Source: Thermoplasmata archaeon (GTDB lineage: Archaea; Thermoplasmatota; Thermoplasmata; Halarchaeoplasmatales; Halarchaeoplasmataceae). Taken from it: a stretch of DNA of 6,324 nt. The translations under genes and the position numbers were made by a program. Numbering within the stretch: the first letter of the stretch is position 1; the number at the start of each line of letters is the position of its first letter. The notes beneath the pieces were generated by a model. It made no database searches. It was given only the letters and a program-made list of their open reading frames with translations, and was not told the DNA's origin. The DNA lies in NCBI GenBank assembly GCA_019594195.1, contig JAFDTP010000093.1:1-6324 (forward strand), in the 5' to 3' direction. Of the stretch, positions 5,248 through 6,324 are shown piece after piece.

Positions 5248-5769
5248 ATGGATTTCAAAATACAGATATCGGAACATAAACCAAAGATATCTAATAATTT
5301 AGAAGAGGTCCTAGAAGATTTTCTGCTCGATATCGGATATCTATCGGGTAGAAAGAGCGAAGAAGAAGTATATGACAGCGTCCCATTCAGGTTATGGACC
5401 GAATGTTTTTTAGAGAAACCGGAAAAATTCAGAACTATAGATGAACTCGCGGTGATGCTGGACACGACAAAACCGACGGTATACAGGCATCTCAACAAGA
5501 TGAAGGCCCTGGAATTGTTGGAGGAAAAGGAACTCACAATCGAAGATGATGGAGAGGTCACCAAAAAAGGTTATAGACTTCGACAGGGCGATCTATCAAA
5601 AGCATGGCATATAACCGAATTGAATATCGAGTCCAATCTAAAACGTTACCGTGAGACCGTTGAAAGGATAAATACTCTATCTTCCGGCAAAAAGATAATA
5701 ATGGACCACACCTGTCCTAACTGTGGAGAAGAGATAGAAAGTGTCGAAAGAAACCATGAAGGTGATTGA
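5248..5769 (+). CDS. Winged helix-turn-helix regulator with C-terminal CPNC knuckle
   Basis: Predicted cytoplasmic DNA-binding protein of 173 residues, not assignable to a named regulator. The N-terminal about 45 residues are acidic and helical. A winged helix follows: a helix with VPFRLWTECFLEKPEKF (45-61), a helix-turn-helix with TIDELAVML and a recognition helix KPTVYRHLNKMK (63-86), and a wing at about 92-112 (EKELTIEDDGEVTKKGYRL). Residues 120-145 form a probable coiled-coil or dimerisation helix. The tail has HTCPNCGEE (154-162) and a later His170, a possible zinc knuckle with a single CxxC pair. ATG 5248 is preferred because GTGA lies 5 nt upstream and a TATA-like box about 25 nt upstream; ATG 5224 would add eight residues from within that box. 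It resembles ArsR/TrmB-like archaeal HTH proteins in general form. It is first in a coupled set with two downstream genes. Confidence 0.85.
   Translation: MDFKIQISEHKPKISNNLEEVLEDFLLDIGYLSGRKSEEEVYDSVPFRLWTECFLEKPEKFRTIDELAVMLDTTKPTVYRHLNKMKALELLEEKELTIEDDGEVTKKGYRLRQGDLSKAWHITELNIESNLKRYRETVERINTLSSGKKIIMDHTCPNCGEEIESVERNHEGD
5761..5766 (+). promoter_or_regulatory. GGTGAT ribosome-binding site of the small beta-rich gene
   Basis: GGTGAT is followed by a 5-nt spacer that contains the upstream TGA stop (5767-5769), then ATG 5772. It rules out the in-frame TTG at 5766, which lies within the site. Confidence 0.65.
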
Positions 5770-5771
5770 AA

Positions 5772-6047
5772 ATGCCTGAAAATTTTAGCGATCAGCTCAC
5801 TAAAAGTTCTCACTACAAGGTGAGATCCTTCACGTCCAAGGAAGAGGTGATGACATCTAGTGGGTACTTCAAAGGTTACGTGCAGATAGGAAATCATCAC
5901 GCCCTTAAAATAGAGTTGGATGAGACCCACGAGGAGGAAGGTACGGTTCGTATAATACCATACCACACTGTGGTAAATATTGATATAATAGAACAGGTAG
6001 AACCCGATGAAGAGAAGGATAAAGAAAAGAGTAATTATTTTGGGTGA
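5772..6047 (+). CDS. Small beta-rich protein, possible Sm-like/SH3-like barrel
   Basis: A 91-residue protein not assigned to a named family. After a short polar N-terminus (1-18), alternating strand-like segments appear: EEVMTSSGYFKGYVQIG (24-40), HALKIELDE (43-51), GTVRIIPYHTVVNIDIIEQ (57-75). This strand, Gly-x-x-x-Gly turn and loop order resembles the Sm1/Sm2 pattern of Lsm proteins and other small SH3-like barrels; this is a fold guess by eye. The tail (76-91) is acidic and lysine-rich, probably disordered. No signal peptide, membrane segment or metal motif is seen. The start is fixed by GGTGAT 5 nt before ATG 5772. It sits between two winged-helix genes with gaps of 2 and 5 nt, so co-translation is likely, and a role in nucleic-acid binding or as a partner of the flanking regulators is plausible but unproven. 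Confidence 0.8.
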   Translation: MPENFSDQLTKSSHYKVRSFTSKEEVMTSSGYFKGYVQIGNHHALKIELDETHEEEGTVRIIPYHTVVNIDIIEQVEPDEEKDKEKSNYFG

Positions 6048-6048
6048 T
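6043..6048 (+). promoter_or_regulatory. GGTGAT ribosome-binding site with embedded stop codon
   Basis: The TGA stop of the small beta-rich gene (6045-6047) lies inside GGTGAT, and the next ATG follows after 4 nt, an arrangement favouring termination-reinitiation between the two genes. Confidence 0.6.
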
Positions 6049-6052
6049 AAGG

Positions 6053-6324
6053 ATGCCTATAGAAATGGATGCGGATACTCTCGAAGCGAAGATAATCAAA
6101 CTGCTTATGGAAGGTCGTCCATTGACCATGGAAGAGACCGCCCAGGAACTCAAGGTCTCAACATCAAGGATCGAGAGAGCGGTAAAGGGCCTCGTTTCAA
6201 GGGATATAATAAATATCCAGGAATTACCGGACAAAAAATATCTCCGTCTTCAGAGAACGGACATAAAGTTCCACGGGACCAACCCTACCCAGGAGAAAAA
6301 GATCAAGAAAAAGAAAAAGGATGC
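6053..6324 (+). CDS. Winged helix-turn-helix protein, 3' end outside the window
   Basis: Ninety residues are visible with no stop before the window ends. Residues 8-58 form a compact HTH: helix 1 (LEAKIIKLLMEG), helix 2 (TMEETAQELK), a turn, and recognition helix TSRIERAVKGLVSR (37-50), followed by a wing strand DIINIQELPDKKYLRLQ. After it comes RTDIKFHGTNPTQ (68-80) and then a lysine-rich run (about 82-89), typical of a basic C-terminal tail contacting nucleic acid. The length seen suggests that little more than the tail is missing. ATG 6053 has GGTGAT 4 nt upstream. It is the third gene of the coupled set starting at 5248. The target is unknown; a transcription factor role is the default reading of the fold. 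Confidence 0.82.
   Translation, partial: MPIEMDADTLEAKIIKLLMEGRPLTMEETAQELKVSTSRIERAVKGLVSRDIINIQELPDKKYLRLQRTDIKFHGTNPTQEKKIKKKKKD

Noticed and set aside
5220..5564. Minus-strand frame of 114 residues opposite the winged-helix gene
   Set aside because: Ser/Leu-rich shadow of an acidic protein; the plus frame has a clear HTH, promoter and ribosome-binding site.
5905..6234. Minus-strand frame opposite the last two genes
   Set aside because: It spans two plus-strand genes with good GGTGAT sites and has no recognisable domain.
1..6324. tRNA, rRNA, CRISPR array, insertion sequence or att site
   Set aside because: No cloverleaf-like gene, regularly spaced repeat, transposase or terminal inverted repeat was seen; nearly all bases are explained by ordinary housekeeping-type genes.

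Overview
The window is archaeal and most likely euryarchaeal. It carries an archaeal-type Hel308 helicase, the archaeal hypoxanthine phosphoribosyltransferase family, a MoaD/SAMP ubiquitin-like protein, AT-rich TATA-like promoter boxes and GGTGAT ribosome-binding sites. Base composition is moderate, arginine is mostly AGA/AGG, ATA isoleucine is frequent, and the proteins are rich in Asp and Glu. That would suit a methanogen-related or mildly salt-adapted lineage, but the species cannot be read from the sequence. Coding density is very high. The only intergenic spaces of note are two promoter regions of about 100 bp, and no stretch over 300 bp lacks a gene.

Layout. (1) Positions 1-1935 (+): Hel308 without its N-terminus, ending in a PCNA-binding-like peptide. 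(2) 1940-2245 (-): an MTH1187/YqgV thiamine-binding-family protein, convergent with hel308 across a 4-nt gap. (3) 2246-2352: a divergent promoter region. (4) 2353-4888 (+): a tightly coupled three-gene operon made of a 6-oxopurine-type methylthio-nucleoside phosphorylase, an MTA/SAH/5'-deoxyadenosine deaminase and a hypoxanthine phosphoribosyltransferase. (5) 4893-5150 (-): a stand-alone MoaD/SAMP-like protein ending in Gly-Gly, again convergent with a 4-nt gap. (6) 5151-5247: a second divergent promoter region with short repeats. (7) 5248-6324 (+): a winged-helix protein with a C-terminal CPNC knuckle, a small beta-rich protein of possible Sm-like fold, and a second winged-helix protein that runs off the window.

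How the genes work together. The central operon reads as one salvage route. The deaminase converts methylthioadenosine and/or 5'-deoxyadenosine, by-products of SAM chemistry, to the inosine form. The phosphorylase cleaves this to hypoxanthine plus a sugar 1-phosphate. Hpt joins hypoxanthine to PRPP to give IMP. The steps are known singly in archaea; their organisation here as one coupled operon is the most coherent biological story in the window. The least understood part is the three-gene DNA-binding/beta-barrel cassette at the right end.

Starts. The recurrent pattern GGTGAT followed by 3-5 nt and the start codon was used to choose starts. It supports ATG 4328, 5772 and 6053, and it suggests that the deaminase may begin at a non-canonical ATT codon at 3075.
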